Part shown: positions 44,611 through 53,669 of the stretch, in pieces
Layout of the letters: every line of letters begins with the position of its first letter
How positions within the stretch are numbered: the stretch's first letter is position 1
NCBI GenBank assembly: GCA_001768195.1
Contig: MENI01000112.1
Location: forward strand, 1 to 64,000
Direction of reading: 5' to 3'
Length of the DNA stretch: 64,000 nucleotides
From: Bacteroidetes bacterium GWA2_40_15
Lineage (GTDB): Bacteria; Bacteroidota; Bacteroidia; Bacteroidales; VadinHA17
Position numbers and translations under genes: made by a program
The notes under the pieces: generated by a model
Database searches by the model: none
Seen by the model: the letters and a program-made list of their open reading frames with translations, nothing else
Told to the model about the DNA's origin: nothing

Positions 44611-45236
44611 TCAGAAATTGTAGCCAAGACTTATAAAGGCTTTTAAACTGCTGAAATGTTGCTCATCGGGATGAAATCCTGTCATGGTTATCTGATCATC
44701 TGAATATACACTGTTGCCATTTATTTCAATCTTATCAAAGGTTAAAGAACTTTTGTCAAGAATGTAAGGAGTTGGTTGCCTTTCCCCCAGGCTGTTCAGT
44801 GAATCGGCAAGCTTTCTGAATCTGTCTTTAAACGGGAGTGCTGCGATATACCCAGAAGTGATAAGTGAATCAACATTATTGAAGTCAGTTACGGAAAACC
44901 GCTCCACATCCGCTTTTCAACTCCACTTTACGGTATGTTATGATGTCAGTTGCGTTGCACATGAACGGGATCGGAAGGGAATACAACCTTCTTTGCAGTC
45001 ATAGGCAGTGACACTATACTGTTATAAGAATGAGCTTTCTCCATCACCTTTATAACGCCGAGATGAGCTATCCCATGCGCTCCTCCTCCGCTCAGAACCA
45101 ACCCGATGGAAGGACGTTTTGATGCATCCTGGGAATATCCCGACTCGAACGGCTGTAATAACAAGGTTGCTACTAAACAAAAACAAGTTGTAATCTTTCG
45201 GAATGTAAAAGGGTTATAAAAGGGAATTGTTTTCAT
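44611..45236 (-). pseudogene. Decayed patatin-like phospholipase
   Basis: The 5' piece (44946-45236) has a signal peptide, then IGLVLSGGGAHGIAHLG, the oxyanion-hole motif of patatin-like phospholipases, and stops after 96 codons. Just downstream a different frame reads SLPIPFMCNATDI and KVELKSG, also typical of the family, and a third piece (44611-44907) gives GYIAALPFKDRFRKLAD and a POTRA-like IEINGNSVYSDDQ stretch. Intact homologues exceed 700 residues and carry a GxSxG nucleophile, which is missing here. Several deletions and frameshifts are required, so the gene is dead. Confidence 0.85.
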
Positions 45237-45296
45237 AGATATTAAAGTAACTCTTTCAGGATATTGTTATTGTGTGCGCAAGTTAGTTCTTTTAAG

Positions 45297-45304
45297 TATT
45301 TTTG
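45297..45304 (+). promoter_or_regulatory. Candidate -7 box of ygiQ
   Basis: TATTTTTG fits TAnnTTTG with a TTG at 45270-45272 upstream. The implied transcription start (about 45310) coincides with the best start codon, which would give a leaderless or near-leaderless message. Confidence 0.35.
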
Positions 45305-45308
45305 TAGC

Positions 45309-47123
45309 GTGAATAATGAACTGATTTTTGGCAAGGAGTGGCTTCCAACAACGAAAAAGGAGGTTGAATCACTGGGATGGGATGAGCTGGATGTTATCCT
45401 TTTCAGCGGAGATGCCTATGTTGACCATCCCTCATTCGGTCCAGCTGTAATCGCAAGAGTGATTGAAAATGCAGGTTTCAGGGTTGCAGTTGTCCCACAG
45501 CCAAACTGGAAGGATGACCTCAGGGATTTCAGGAAGCTGGGCAGACCAAAGTACTTCTTCGGAGTAACTGCCGGGAACATGGATTCAATGGTCAACCACT
45601 ACACAGCTGCAATCAGGCTGCGATCAGATGATGCCTATACTCCGGGAGGAAAAGCTGGCTTCAGACCTGATTATCCTTCTGTTGTTTACACTAAAATATT
45701 AAAAGAGCTTTTCCCTGATGTTCCGGTTGTTATCGGAGGTATTGAAGCCTCTATGCGGCGCCTCACACACTATGATTACTGGAAAAACAGGGTAGAACCA
45801 TCAATACTCAACAGCAGCGGTGCAGACTTGCTTATATATGGTATGGGTGAACAACCAATCAGGGAGGTGCTCCGGCTTCTTTCAAAAGGAGTCCCGTTCA
45901 CTTCACTGAGGACAATCCCGCAAACTTCATTATTGATAAAACGTGAAGATTCATTACCTGCTCAGAATATGTGGAAGGATATAAACCTTCACTCATTTGA
46001 GCAGTGCCGTGATGATAAAAAGCTGTTTTCAGAAAACTTTGTAAAGTTTGAGAAAGAATCCAACAAGATAGAATCATCCAGGCTTATCGAAGCTGCCGGT
46101 GACCTTAAGGTTATAGTAAATCCGCCTTTTCCTCCCATGACTGAAGAGGAAGCCGGTATGACGTATGAACTTCCTTTTATGTACAGACCTCATCCAAAGT
46201 ATAATAAAAAAGGAGACATCCCTGCTTATGAGATGATCAGATTCTCTGTCAACTTACACAGGGGGTGCTTTGGAGGATGCAGTTTTTGTGCAATTGCCGC
46301 ACATCAGGGAAAACAGATAGTAAGCCGTTCCGAAGAATCCATTCTCAAAGAGGTGAAGATGCTGGCAAGTATGCCTGATTTCAAGGGTTATCTGTCTGAC
46401 CTTGGCGGCCCTTCTGCAAACATGTACAGGATGAAAGGCAGGGATATGGATCTTTGCAAAACCTGTTCAAGGCCATCATGCATTTGGCCTGCTGTTTGTA
46501 AGAATCTGAATACCAGCCATAAGCAGTTAACTGATCTTTACAGAAAAGTGGACAAAACAAATGGTATAAAGAAATCATTTGTTGGCAGCGGTGTCAGGTA
46601 CGATCTGCTTTTTCCTGAGTGGAACAAAGGTGCCGGCAGGGATGAAGGCGAGTATCTTGAAGAGCTTATCACAAAACATGTATCAGGAAGACTGAAGGTA
46701 GCACCGGAACACACCTCTCCGGGTGTTTTGTATGAAATGAGAAAAGCGCCGTTTGAGCTTTACCGGAAACTTAAGAACAGGTTCGACAGCATAAAGAAGA
46801 GACATGGACTTAAGTATGAGCTTATTCCATATTTCATCTCTTCGCATCCCGGTTGTACTGATGCAGATATGAAAGAACTTGTTTCAGAGGTAAAAAGTCT
46901 TGGTATAAAACCGGAACAGGTACAGGATTTTACTCCAACCCCCATGACCCTGGCTACCACAATTTATTACACAGGTATTAACCCTTACACCGGCAAAAAG
47001 GTTTATGTGGCCAGGAGTATTGATGATAAAAGAAAGCAGAAGGAGTATTTCTTTTGGTATAAGAAAGGGCACAACGGCGCAAAGGTTCTGGTTCCCCTCC
47101 GCGGGGATAGGGGTGGGTTTTAA
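45309..47123 (+). CDS. YgiQ-family radical SAM protein
   Basis: A 604-residue enzyme of the YgiQ (UPF0313) family. An N-terminal cobalamin-binding-like region (about 10-200, DVILFSGDAYVDHPSFGPAV, PVVIGGIEASMRRLTHYDYW) precedes the radical SAM core with the [4Fe-4S] motif in RGCFGGCSFCAIAAHQGK. The C-terminal DFTPTPMTLATTIYYTGINP is diagnostic. The reaction is unknown. I begin at GTG 45309, which gives the family N-terminus (NELIFGKEWLPTTKKEVE). No in-frame ATG lies near it. The TAA stop overlaps the edge of a 36-bp palindrome. Confidence 0.9.
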   Translation: MNNELIFGKEWLPTTKKEVESLGWDELDVILFSGDAYVDHPSFGPAVIARVIENAGFRVAVVPQPNWKDDLRDFRKLGRPKYFFGVTAGNMDSMVNHYTAAIRLRSDDAYTPGGKAGFRPDYPSVVYTKILKELFPDVPVVIGGIEASMRRLTHYDYWKNRVEPSILNSSGADLLIYGMGEQPIREVLRLLSKGVPFTSLRTIPQTSLLIKREDSLPAQNMWKDINLHSFEQCRDDKKLFSENFVKFEKESNKIESSRLIEAAGDLKVIVNPPFPPMTEEEAGMTYELPFMYRPHPKYNKKGDIPAYEMIRFSVNLHRGCFGGCSFCAIAAHQGKQIVSRSEESILKEVKMLASMPDFKGYLSDLGGPSANMYRMKGRDMDLCKTCSRPSCIWPAVCKNLNTSHKQLTDLYRKVDKTNGIKKSFVGSGVRYDLLFPEWNKGAGRDEGEYLEELITKHVSGRLKVAPEHTSPGVLYEMRKAPFELYRKLKNRFDSIKKRHGLKYELIPYFISSHPGCTDADMKELVSEVKSLGIKPEQVQDFTPTPMTLATTIYYTGINPYTGKKVYVARSIDDKRKQKEYFFWYKKGHNGAKVLVPLRGDRGGF

Positions 47124-47157
47124 AAGTAGGGACATGCCATGGCATGTCCCTACTTTT
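47122..47157. repeat. 36-bp perfect palindrome, copy 2
   Basis: AAAAGTAGGGACATGCCA followed by its exact reverse complement. The inner 28 bp are identical to the copy at 35139-35166. It lies between convergent ygiQ and hndA and contains the hndA stop codon. T-runs at both ends make it a good bidirectional terminator. Confidence 0.9.
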
Positions 47158-47635
47158 CATATTCCTTCAGGATGCCCTTAATATCATCAGGTGCAACCCT
47201 GCCATAGGTTTTATCACCGACAAGTACAACAGGGGCAAGGCCGCAGGCGCCAACACACCTCAGACTTGACAGTGAGAATTTGTTGTCACTGGTGGTCCCT
47301 CCAACCTGTATCTTAAGCTCTTTCCTGAATTCTTCAAGGACTTTCTCCGCACCTCTGACATAACATGCCGTTCCCATGCAAATGCTTATAGGATGTTTAC
47401 CTTTCGGTGTCATTGTAAAGAAGGAGTAGAATGTTACTACTCCATACACCTTCGCCACAGGTACGTTAAGATGCCCGGACACGACCTCCTGAACCTCCGC
47501 GGGCAGATATCCGAAATGTTCCTGACATGAGTGCAAAACATTAATCAGTTCCTGCGGGTCACTATTAAACTTTGAACATGTCGCTTTGATAAAGTCCACA
47601 TCTTCATTCCTTAATTCTATTTTTATGCTTGACAT
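47150..47635 (-). CDS. hndA: NADH-dependent [FeFe]-hydrogenase subunit A (NuoE-like)
   Basis: A 161-residue thioredoxin-fold [2Fe-2S] protein. The four ligands follow the NuoE pattern C-x4-C (SICMGTACYVRG) and C-x3-C (RCVGACGLAP). The N-terminal helical bundle (LINVLHSCQEHFGYLPAEVQ) is also typical. In the Thermotoga HydABC and Desulfovibrio Hnd complexes the subunit sits beside the flavin subunit and relays electrons. It is the last gene of the hndBCDA operon. Its TAG stop lies inside a palindrome shared with the end of speB. Confidence 0.9.
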   Translation of the reverse strand: MSSIKIELRNEDVDFIKATCSKFNSDPQELINVLHSCQEHFGYLPAEVQEVVSGHLNVPVAKVYGVVTFYSFFTMTPKGKHPISICMGTACYVRGAEKVLEEFRKELKIQVGGTTSDNKFSLSSLRCVGACGLAPVVLVGDKTYGRVAPDDIKGILKEYEK

Positions 47636-47670
47636 AACCGTGAATTTTATATTGACCTTTTATTTTATAT

Positions 47671-49449
47671 CTATTTTTTGACGATGATCTTTTTCTTTTT
47701 GTCAAAGTAGTGAGTATGAAGCAAATGATGAGCTTTTTCGCTTCCCGGTTTTCCGAGGAACTCATCATAAAGCTTTATTATGAAAGGATTTTCATGAGAC
47801 TTTCTTAAAGGCTTTTTCCTGTCTTCAGCGTATATCGCAGCAGCTCTCGCCTTAATTATCTCAGAGTTTCCGTGGTGCAATGGTTGTCCGCCTCCGCCGA
47901 TGCATCCTCCGGGGCAAGCCATAACTTCGATAGCATGGAATTGAGATTTTCCTGATCTTACCTCGTCAAGTAGTTTTCTTGCATTACCAAGTCCGTGGGC
48001 AATTCCGATATTAACAGGAAGCCCGTTAAAATCTATGGTTGCTGAGCGAACACCTTCCATTCCCCGTAGTTCAGTAAAATCAATTCTTTCGAGTTTTTTT
48101 CCGGTGTAAACTTCATAAGCTGTTCTACATGCTGCTTCTATTACACCACCGGTTGCACCAAAAATAACACCTGCACCGGTAGATTCCCCGAGTGGTGCAT
48201 CAAACTCCTCATCATGAAGATTTTTAATATCGATATTTGCCTGTTTTATGAAATTGGCAAGCTCCCTGGTTGAAATAGAATAGTCAACATCAGGATTGCC
48301 ATCAACAGAGAATTCATCTCTCTGACATTCATATTTTTTGGCCAGACATGGCATGATTGAAACAACCACCATATCTTTACGGTTTATTCCGATCTTATCG
48401 GCAAAATATGACTTGGCAATAGCGCCGAACATCTGTTGCGGGGATTTTGCAGTAGAGGGTACATCCTTAAGGTCAGGAAAATAATGTTCGAAAAAGTTAA
48501 CCCAGCCGGGGCAGCATGAGGTAAGTATAGGGATCCTGGCAGTTTTGTCGCCTTTGAGATGCCTGGTAAGCCTGTCCAGAAGCTCAGTACCCTCTTCCAT
48601 AATGGTAAGATCAGCTGCAAAGTCAGTATCAAACACATAGTCGAAACCAAGTGCCCTGAGGGCTGCTGTCATTTTACCTGTAACAATACTTCCCGGTGCC
48701 AGTCCGAATTCTTCACCAAGTGCAACACGAACTGCAGGAGCAGTCTGTACAACAACAGTTTTGGTTGGATCATTCAGAGCCCTCAGAACCTGGGGAACAT
48801 GATTAACCTCAGTAAGTGCCCCGGTAGGGCATACTGAAACGCACTGACCACAATATGTGCATGTCGAGTATTCAAGATTTTGCTCGAATGCAGGCGCCAC
48901 AGTTGCCATGAAGCCCCTGTTTACAGCCGACAGAGCCCCGACAGTCTGTACTTCATTACACATCATTTCGCAACGACGGCACATGATGCATTTATCAAGA
49001 TCCCTGATGATTGAGGGTGAAGTATCTTTTCTGTAAGTTGATGTTGCCGCAAATTCCTGTCCCGGAATCTCCCGTATACCCAACCGGTGCGACATATCCT
49101 GTAATTCACAATTACCTGATTTGGAGCAGACCAGACAATCTTTGGGATGGTCGGAGAGGATGAATTCCATTACGGTCCTGCGTGCATTAAGTACTCTTGT
49201 AGAATGTGTTTTTACTTTCATCCCGGGCTCACATTTTGTTGAGCATGTGGGAGCAAGGTTTCTGCGTCCTTCAACTTCAGCCACGCATATACGGCAACCC
49301 GCAGGGTTATTTTCAATACCCATGTCATGCAGTTCCATATAACAGAGTGTCGGGATATCAATCCCCAGCTCCCTTGCGGCTTTATATATTGTAGTACCCC
49401 TGTGTACATCAATCTCCTTATTATCAATAGTAAGCTTTATTGTTTCCAT
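47671..49449 (-). CDS. hndD: [FeFe]-hydrogenase catalytic subunit
   Basis: A 592-residue soluble hydrogenase, the H2-forming or H2-oxidising subunit. Domain order: [2Fe-2S] (Cys36, 52, 55, 69), His-Cys3 [4Fe-4S] (His101, Cys105, 108, 114), two [4Fe-4S] (Cys154-164, 197-207), then the H-cluster domain with L1 TSCCPGW (310-316), L2 MPCLAKK (366-372) and L3 EVMACPGGC (508-516). All H-cluster ligands are intact. Length and layout match group A3 electron-bifurcating enzymes. The maturases HydEFG are not in the window. Confidence 0.96.
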   Translation of the reverse strand: METIKLTIDNKEIDVHRGTTIYKAARELGIDIPTLCYMELHDMGIENNPAGCRICVAEVEGRRNLAPTCSTKCEPGMKVKTHSTRVLNARRTVMEFILSDHPKDCLVCSKSGNCELQDMSHRLGIREIPGQEFAATSTYRKDTSPSIIRDLDKCIMCRRCEMMCNEVQTVGALSAVNRGFMATVAPAFEQNLEYSTCTYCGQCVSVCPTGALTEVNHVPQVLRALNDPTKTVVVQTAPAVRVALGEEFGLAPGSIVTGKMTAALRALGFDYVFDTDFAADLTIMEEGTELLDRLTRHLKGDKTARIPILTSCCPGWVNFFEHYFPDLKDVPSTAKSPQQMFGAIAKSYFADKIGINRKDMVVVSIMPCLAKKYECQRDEFSVDGNPDVDYSISTRELANFIKQANIDIKNLHDEEFDAPLGESTGAGVIFGATGGVIEAACRTAYEVYTGKKLERIDFTELRGMEGVRSATIDFNGLPVNIGIAHGLGNARKLLDEVRSGKSQFHAIEVMACPGGCIGGGGQPLHHGNSEIIKARAAAIYAEDRKKPLRKSHENPFIIKLYDEFLGKPGSEKAHHLLHTHYFDKKKKIIVKK

Positions 49450-49460
49450 TATTTTCTTGA

Positions 49461-51254
49461 TTAACTGATATATATTGCATCAAACTTACATTTCTCCATA
49501 CATGCACCGCACTTTATACAGGTAGCAGAATTGATCAGATGGACCTCTTTCCTTTCTCCGGTAATGGCATTAACCGGGCAAACCCTTGCGCATGCTGTAC
49601 ATCCGACACAATTATCGAGATTAATAATATATTCCATCAGGCTCTTGCACTGACCTGCAGGACACTTCTTGTGTGTAACATGAGCAACATACTCTTCCCT
49701 GAAATTATCCATCATCGACAGTACCGGGTTGGGGGATGTCTGACCAAGACCGCAAAGAGAAGTGTCTTTTATAACAAGGCTCATATTTTTCAGCCTGTCG
49801 AGGTCGGCCAGAGATCCTTTTCCCTCACATATCTGTCCGAGCAGCTCATGAAGTCTTTTATTGCCAATCCGGCACGGAGCACACTTTCCGCACGATTCTT
49901 CAACTGTGAATTCAAGGAAGAATTTAGCCATAGAAACCATGCAGTCATCCTCATCAAGGACAATCATTGCTCCTGAACCCATCATTGAACCTGCTGCTAT
50001 CAGGTTATCAAAATCGATAGGTGTATCAAGGTGCTTTTCAGTAAGGCATCCTCCCGAAGGACCGCCTGTTTGAACTCCCTTGAATTTTTTAACGTTCCTG
50101 ATGCCTCCTCCGATCTCGAATATCACCTCTCTGAGTGTTGTACCCATAGGCACTTCGATCAGTCCGACATTATTTATCTTACCGGCAAGGGCAAATACCT
50201 TGGTGCCTTTTGATTTTTCTGTCCCTATGCTGCTGTACCATCTGGCTCCTTTCAGTATTATGGCTGGAATAGATGCAAAAGTCTCAACATTATTTACGTT
50301 GGTTGGCTTATTCCGGTAGCCTGATTCTGCAGGGAAGGGAGGTTTAACTGTAGGTTCTCCGCGAAGCCCTTCCATGGAGTGAATCAGAGCCGTTTCTTCA
50401 CCGCATACGAATGCGCCTGCTCCGTATCTGAGGGTAATATCAAAGCTGAATCCTGTTCCAAAAATATTATCGCCAAGCAGACCGTACTCCCTGGCCTGTC
50501 CGATAGCGATCTTTAGTCTCTCTATTGCAAGAGGATATTCAGCACGTATGTAAATCAGACCGTCAGAGGCACCAATGCTATAACCGCATATTGCCATCGC
50601 TTCAAGTACTGAATGTGGATCGCCTTCCAGAACAGACCTGTCCATGAAAGCTCCGGGGTCACCTTCATCAGCATTACATACAACATACTTTTCATCGGAT
50701 ACGTTCTTCCTTGCGAGCTCCCATTTGAGGCCTGTTGAAAAGCCACCTCCTCCGCGGCCTCTCTGACCTGAATCCTTGACCAGTTTAATTGTCTCTTCCG
50801 GACTCATTTCCGTAAGAACTTTACCAAGAGCCTGATATCCATCGCGGGCTATATACTCATCGATATTCTCAGGATTAATAAAACCGCAATTCCTGAGAGC
50901 TATTCTCATCTGTTTCTTGTAAAAGACCATGTGTTTGGAATCAGAAACAGCCTCTTTTGTCAGTGGATCTTTGTAAAGGAGCCTGTTAACTTTTCTTCCC
51001 TTGATAACATGTTCTTCAACAATTGTCTGCGCATCCTCAGGTTTGACCTGAACGTAAAATGTATTATCAGGCATCACTTTAACAATCGGCCCTTTTTCGC
51101 AAAAACCAAAACAGCCGGTGAGGATAACCTGTACGGAATCAAGCAATCCCTTTGCTTCAAGTTCATCCCGTAAATTGCAGACAATAGCATCGCTTTCTGC
51201 AGCATGGCAGCCTGTGCCGCCACATACAAGAAGATGCATACTGTATTTCGACAT
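49461..51254 (-). CDS. hndC: NADH-dependent [FeFe]-hydrogenase flavin subunit (NuoF-like)
   Basis: A 597-residue protein that binds NADH and FMN. An N-terminal [2Fe-2S] thioredoxin fold (CGGTGCHAAES, GCFGFCEKGP) leads into the NuoF domain with RGRGGGGFSTGLKWELARK and CNADEGDPGAFMDRSVLEGD, the [4Fe-4S] motif in ESCGKCAPCRIG, and a C-terminal two-cluster ferredoxin (NCVGCTACARVCP, CIKCGACMEKC). In bifurcating hydrogenases this subunit splits electrons between NADH and ferredoxin. The ferredoxin tail supports that type. Start codons of hndD and hndC lie within about 12 bases of the previous stop. Confidence 0.95.
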   Translation of the reverse strand: MSKYSMHLLVCGGTGCHAAESDAIVCNLRDELEAKGLLDSVQVILTGCFGFCEKGPIVKVMPDNTFYVQVKPEDAQTIVEEHVIKGRKVNRLLYKDPLTKEAVSDSKHMVFYKKQMRIALRNCGFINPENIDEYIARDGYQALGKVLTEMSPEETIKLVKDSGQRGRGGGGFSTGLKWELARKNVSDEKYVVCNADEGDPGAFMDRSVLEGDPHSVLEAMAICGYSIGASDGLIYIRAEYPLAIERLKIAIGQAREYGLLGDNIFGTGFSFDITLRYGAGAFVCGEETALIHSMEGLRGEPTVKPPFPAESGYRNKPTNVNNVETFASIPAIILKGARWYSSIGTEKSKGTKVFALAGKINNVGLIEVPMGTTLREVIFEIGGGIRNVKKFKGVQTGGPSGGCLTEKHLDTPIDFDNLIAAGSMMGSGAMIVLDEDDCMVSMAKFFLEFTVEESCGKCAPCRIGNKRLHELLGQICEGKGSLADLDRLKNMSLVIKDTSLCGLGQTSPNPVLSMMDNFREEYVAHVTHKKCPAGQCKSLMEYIINLDNCVGCTACARVCPVNAITGERKEVHLINSATCIKCGACMEKCKFDAIYIS

Positions 51255-51266
51255 AATCTCTCCTCC

Positions 51267-51668
51267 TTATTCTTTTAAGTCAATAGTTTGATAATTCACA
51301 GGGATGATACCGTCAACAAGTTCACCTGTTTTAATATATTTTTCGATAATCTGGTCAGCTCTCTTGAGGTCGACAAAACCAAATACAACGGGTTCCTGAC
51401 CCGGGAGTTTGACTTCAATTGTTGGCTCAGCATAGCAATAACCCATGCAGCCTGTCTGGGTTACTACTGCGACAACATTCCTCCTGTCGAGTTGTTCCAT
51501 GAAAAACTCCATGACTGTTTTTGCTCCGGAAGCAATACCACATGTTGCCATTGATACTTTTACCTGAATGGCACTGTCAGGTTCTGTAGCATTGATCAGC
51601 GTTTCCGATGCTGACCTCAGCTTGTCGCGTCTCATTTTAAGGTCCGCTACTGATTTGATTTTTGACAT
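51267..51668 (-). CDS. hndB: NADH-dependent [FeFe]-hydrogenase subunit B (thioredoxin-like [2Fe-2S])
   Basis: A 133-residue protein that opens the hydrogenase operon. An N-terminal basic helix (SVADLKMRRDKLRS) precedes a thioredoxin-like [2Fe-2S] fold with TCGIASGAKTV and TQTGCMGYCYAEP. Only one cysteine is seen in the first half of the usual C-x(n)-C pair, a feature common to HndB proteins rather than damage. Function is as an electron-carrying or structural subunit of the Hnd complex. A predicted promoter lies about 130 bases upstream. Confidence 0.88.
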   Translation of the reverse strand: MSKIKSVADLKMRRDKLRSASETLINATEPDSAIQVKVSMATCGIASGAKTVMEFFMEQLDRRNVVAVVTQTGCMGYCYAEPTIEVKLPGQEPVVFGFVDLKRADQIIEKYIKTGELVDGIIPVNYQTIDLKE

Positions 51669-51800
51669 GCTTATATCTGTTATGATTATTGTAAGTCTTT
51701 TAATTACAGGAATAATATTCTTTTAAATTTAAACATTTTAGTCTTTATCCTTAAAGGGGATCCGCATCTTAATCAGGCATTACAAAAACTAAAGCCGATG

Positions 51801-51808
51801 CAAAAGTA
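51801..51808 (-). promoter_or_regulatory. Candidate -7 box of the hndBCDA operon
   Basis: On the minus strand TACTTTTG fits TAnnTTTG, the same octamer as before the alpha-oxoamine synthase. It would give a leader of about 125 bases before hndB. The 262-base gap 51669-51930 shows no other clear signal. Confidence 0.35.
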
Positions 51809-51930
51809 ATCATTTATTGTTAATATAATAACACTGTTAATAAAATAACAGATATTTATAATTGTTCTAAATAATTGTGGTATATGACCGATATACTTGT
51901 TCGTGTTCATGCCTGGCTACAGGCAACACG

Positions 51931-53568
51931 TTACTGGCGGTTAAACTCCGATCCCGGCTTCCACGACGGAAAATAGTCTGTATTTGCTAACCTGTATCCA
52001 ACGTAAAACGACAGTTTTGCATCTTCCACAATGCCTTCAAGGTTCCACGTTTCAGGTTCAAAATTATCAGAGGGTCTGTGGTAATAGTTTTCAATATAAT
52101 CCTTTTCCATCTTTGCAGTCCATTCTTTTCCATGCTCCCTGCTTTCGATATTTCCCCTCACAAATGCTGATGGTACTCCTTTCCTGGCAAATGAAAAATG
52201 ATCAGACCGAAAGTACATTCCCGTATGGGAGTTTGGATCAGCTGCTGCATAGCGGTCCTGTAGTGCAGCTGCCTCGGTAATCATTTCATCCAGCGTTGAT
52301 TGGCCGTAACCGGTTATCATTACATCCCTCATTCTGCCTATGGGAAGCATAAGGTCATTATTAAAGCAGGCAACTGTTTTAGACATCGGTAAAGGAGGAT
52401 TCTCAGTAAAGTAAGTTGAACCGAGCAGTCCCTGCTCTTCAGCAGTAGGAAAGAAAAGCATAACTGACCGCTCAGGTTTATTCTTAAGCCTGGCAAAGGC
52501 TTCCCCAATCTCAAAAACCCAGGCCATTGAGGTACCATTATCCACTGCTCCGTTATATATCGAATCTCCATTCTCTTTCTCTCCAATTCCGAAATGATCC
52601 CAGTGTGCTGTGTATATAATACATTCATCTGCCCTGGATTTTCCTCTGAGTACCCCTGCAATATTGGTCGATGAATTGAAGACTATCTTATTCTTTATCA
52701 GGAGGGATATTTTGGTTTTCAGATTAAAGCTTTTGAAACCTTTACTGCATGCAGCTGTTCTGAGATCAGAAATTTTGTATCCTTCCATTTCAAAGAGTGA
52801 ATCGGCAGCTGCAACTGATAACCATCCTGTGAATGCGCAGTGAGAGTTATTGCTGTCGGCAGTCTGCATATATAGTTTGGGACTTATAGAGCTTTTCCTT
52901 TGAATAGTGTACTGGTAACCGGCTCCTTCTGTTTCATGAATGATCAGTATGCCCTCTGCTCCCTGGCGTGCTGCTTCCTCAAATTTATATGTCCATCTCC
53001 CGTAATAGGTCATTTCCCTGCCTTTGAACAACGATGCATCACCAGTATAAAGACCAGGATCATTTATCAGAACGATAACAGTTTTCCCTTTTACATCCAG
53101 ATTCTCATAGTCATTCCATCCAAGCCCGGGGGCATTAATTCCGAATCCTGCAAAAACCATTTCCGATCCTTTGATATTTATCTCTTCTGCAAAACGGGGA
53201 GATGTAACTGCAATGTCGTCAGGGGCTTTCAGTGACAGAACCTTGTTCATGTAAACTGCTTTCACCTGACCATTTACTTCTGAGCTTATCTCTGCCATCG
53301 GGACTTTCTGGTAATAGCTCTCTCCGAACGCAGGTTCAAATCCGATTCTTTCAAGCTGTTCAGCAAGATATTCAACCGTGATCTTTTCCCCGGGAGTGAA
53401 TGGTTTCCTTCCCATGAATTCATCAGAAGCCAATCTGGAGATATAGTTTTCCATATCTCCGGCATTGATGCTGTTTTCGCCTCTTTTCAGATCTCTTTCT
53501 ATGCAGGAACTCGTAGAAAAAATAAGTATCAAGACAATTACAGCTGAATATGATATGCAAATTTTCAT
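51931..53568 (-). CDS. M28-family metallopeptidase, lipoprotein
   Basis: A 545-residue exported zinc aminopeptidase. The signal peptide ends in a lipobox STSSC (Cys22). A protease-associated insert domain occupies about 130-280 and splits the M28 core. The di-zinc ligands are seen in TAHWDHFG, GAVDNGTSM, FFPTAEEQGLLGS, NNDLML and FRSDHFSFARKG. It probably releases N-terminal residues from peptides at the cell surface. It is followed by two further secreted peptidases in this stretch. Orientation is the same as the M14 gene but there are repeats in between. Confidence 0.9.
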   Translation of the reverse strand: MKICISYSAVIVLILIFSTSSCIERDLKRGENSINAGDMENYISRLASDEFMGRKPFTPGEKITVEYLAEQLERIGFEPAFGESYYQKVPMAEISSEVNGQVKAVYMNKVLSLKAPDDIAVTSPRFAEEINIKGSEMVFAGFGINAPGLGWNDYENLDVKGKTVIVLINDPGLYTGDASLFKGREMTYYGRWTYKFEEAARQGAEGILIIHETEGAGYQYTIQRKSSISPKLYMQTADSNNSHCAFTGWLSVAAADSLFEMEGYKISDLRTAACSKGFKSFNLKTKISLLIKNKIVFNSSTNIAGVLRGKSRADECIIYTAHWDHFGIGEKENGDSIYNGAVDNGTSMAWVFEIGEAFARLKNKPERSVMLFFPTAEEQGLLGSTYFTENPPLPMSKTVACFNNDLMLPIGRMRDVMITGYGQSTLDEMITEAAALQDRYAAADPNSHTGMYFRSDHFSFARKGVPSAFVRGNIESREHGKEWTAKMEKDYIENYYHRPSDNFEPETWNLEGIVEDAKLSFYVGYRLANTDYFPSWKPGSEFNRQ

Positions 53569-53610
53569 TAATTAATATATGAGTTTATATACTTTTAAAG
53601 TCTTTTTAAC

Positions 53611-53650
53611 CACGGAGTTACACGGAGTATGCACGGAGTTTCACGGAGTT
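53611..53650. repeat. 10-bp-phased direct repeat (CACGGAGTT)
   Basis: Four consecutive ten-base units each containing CACGGAGT, with no opposing arm. The organisation matches one half of the CTCTGTG element at 13910. Confidence 0.8.
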
Positions 53651-53669
53651 AGAACCAGCTTCCTTGCCC

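Noticed and set aside
51669-51930. Possible riboswitch or tRNA in the gap before hndB
   Set aside because: No cloverleaf, conserved riboswitch core or strong hairpin could be seen; only a promoter-like box.
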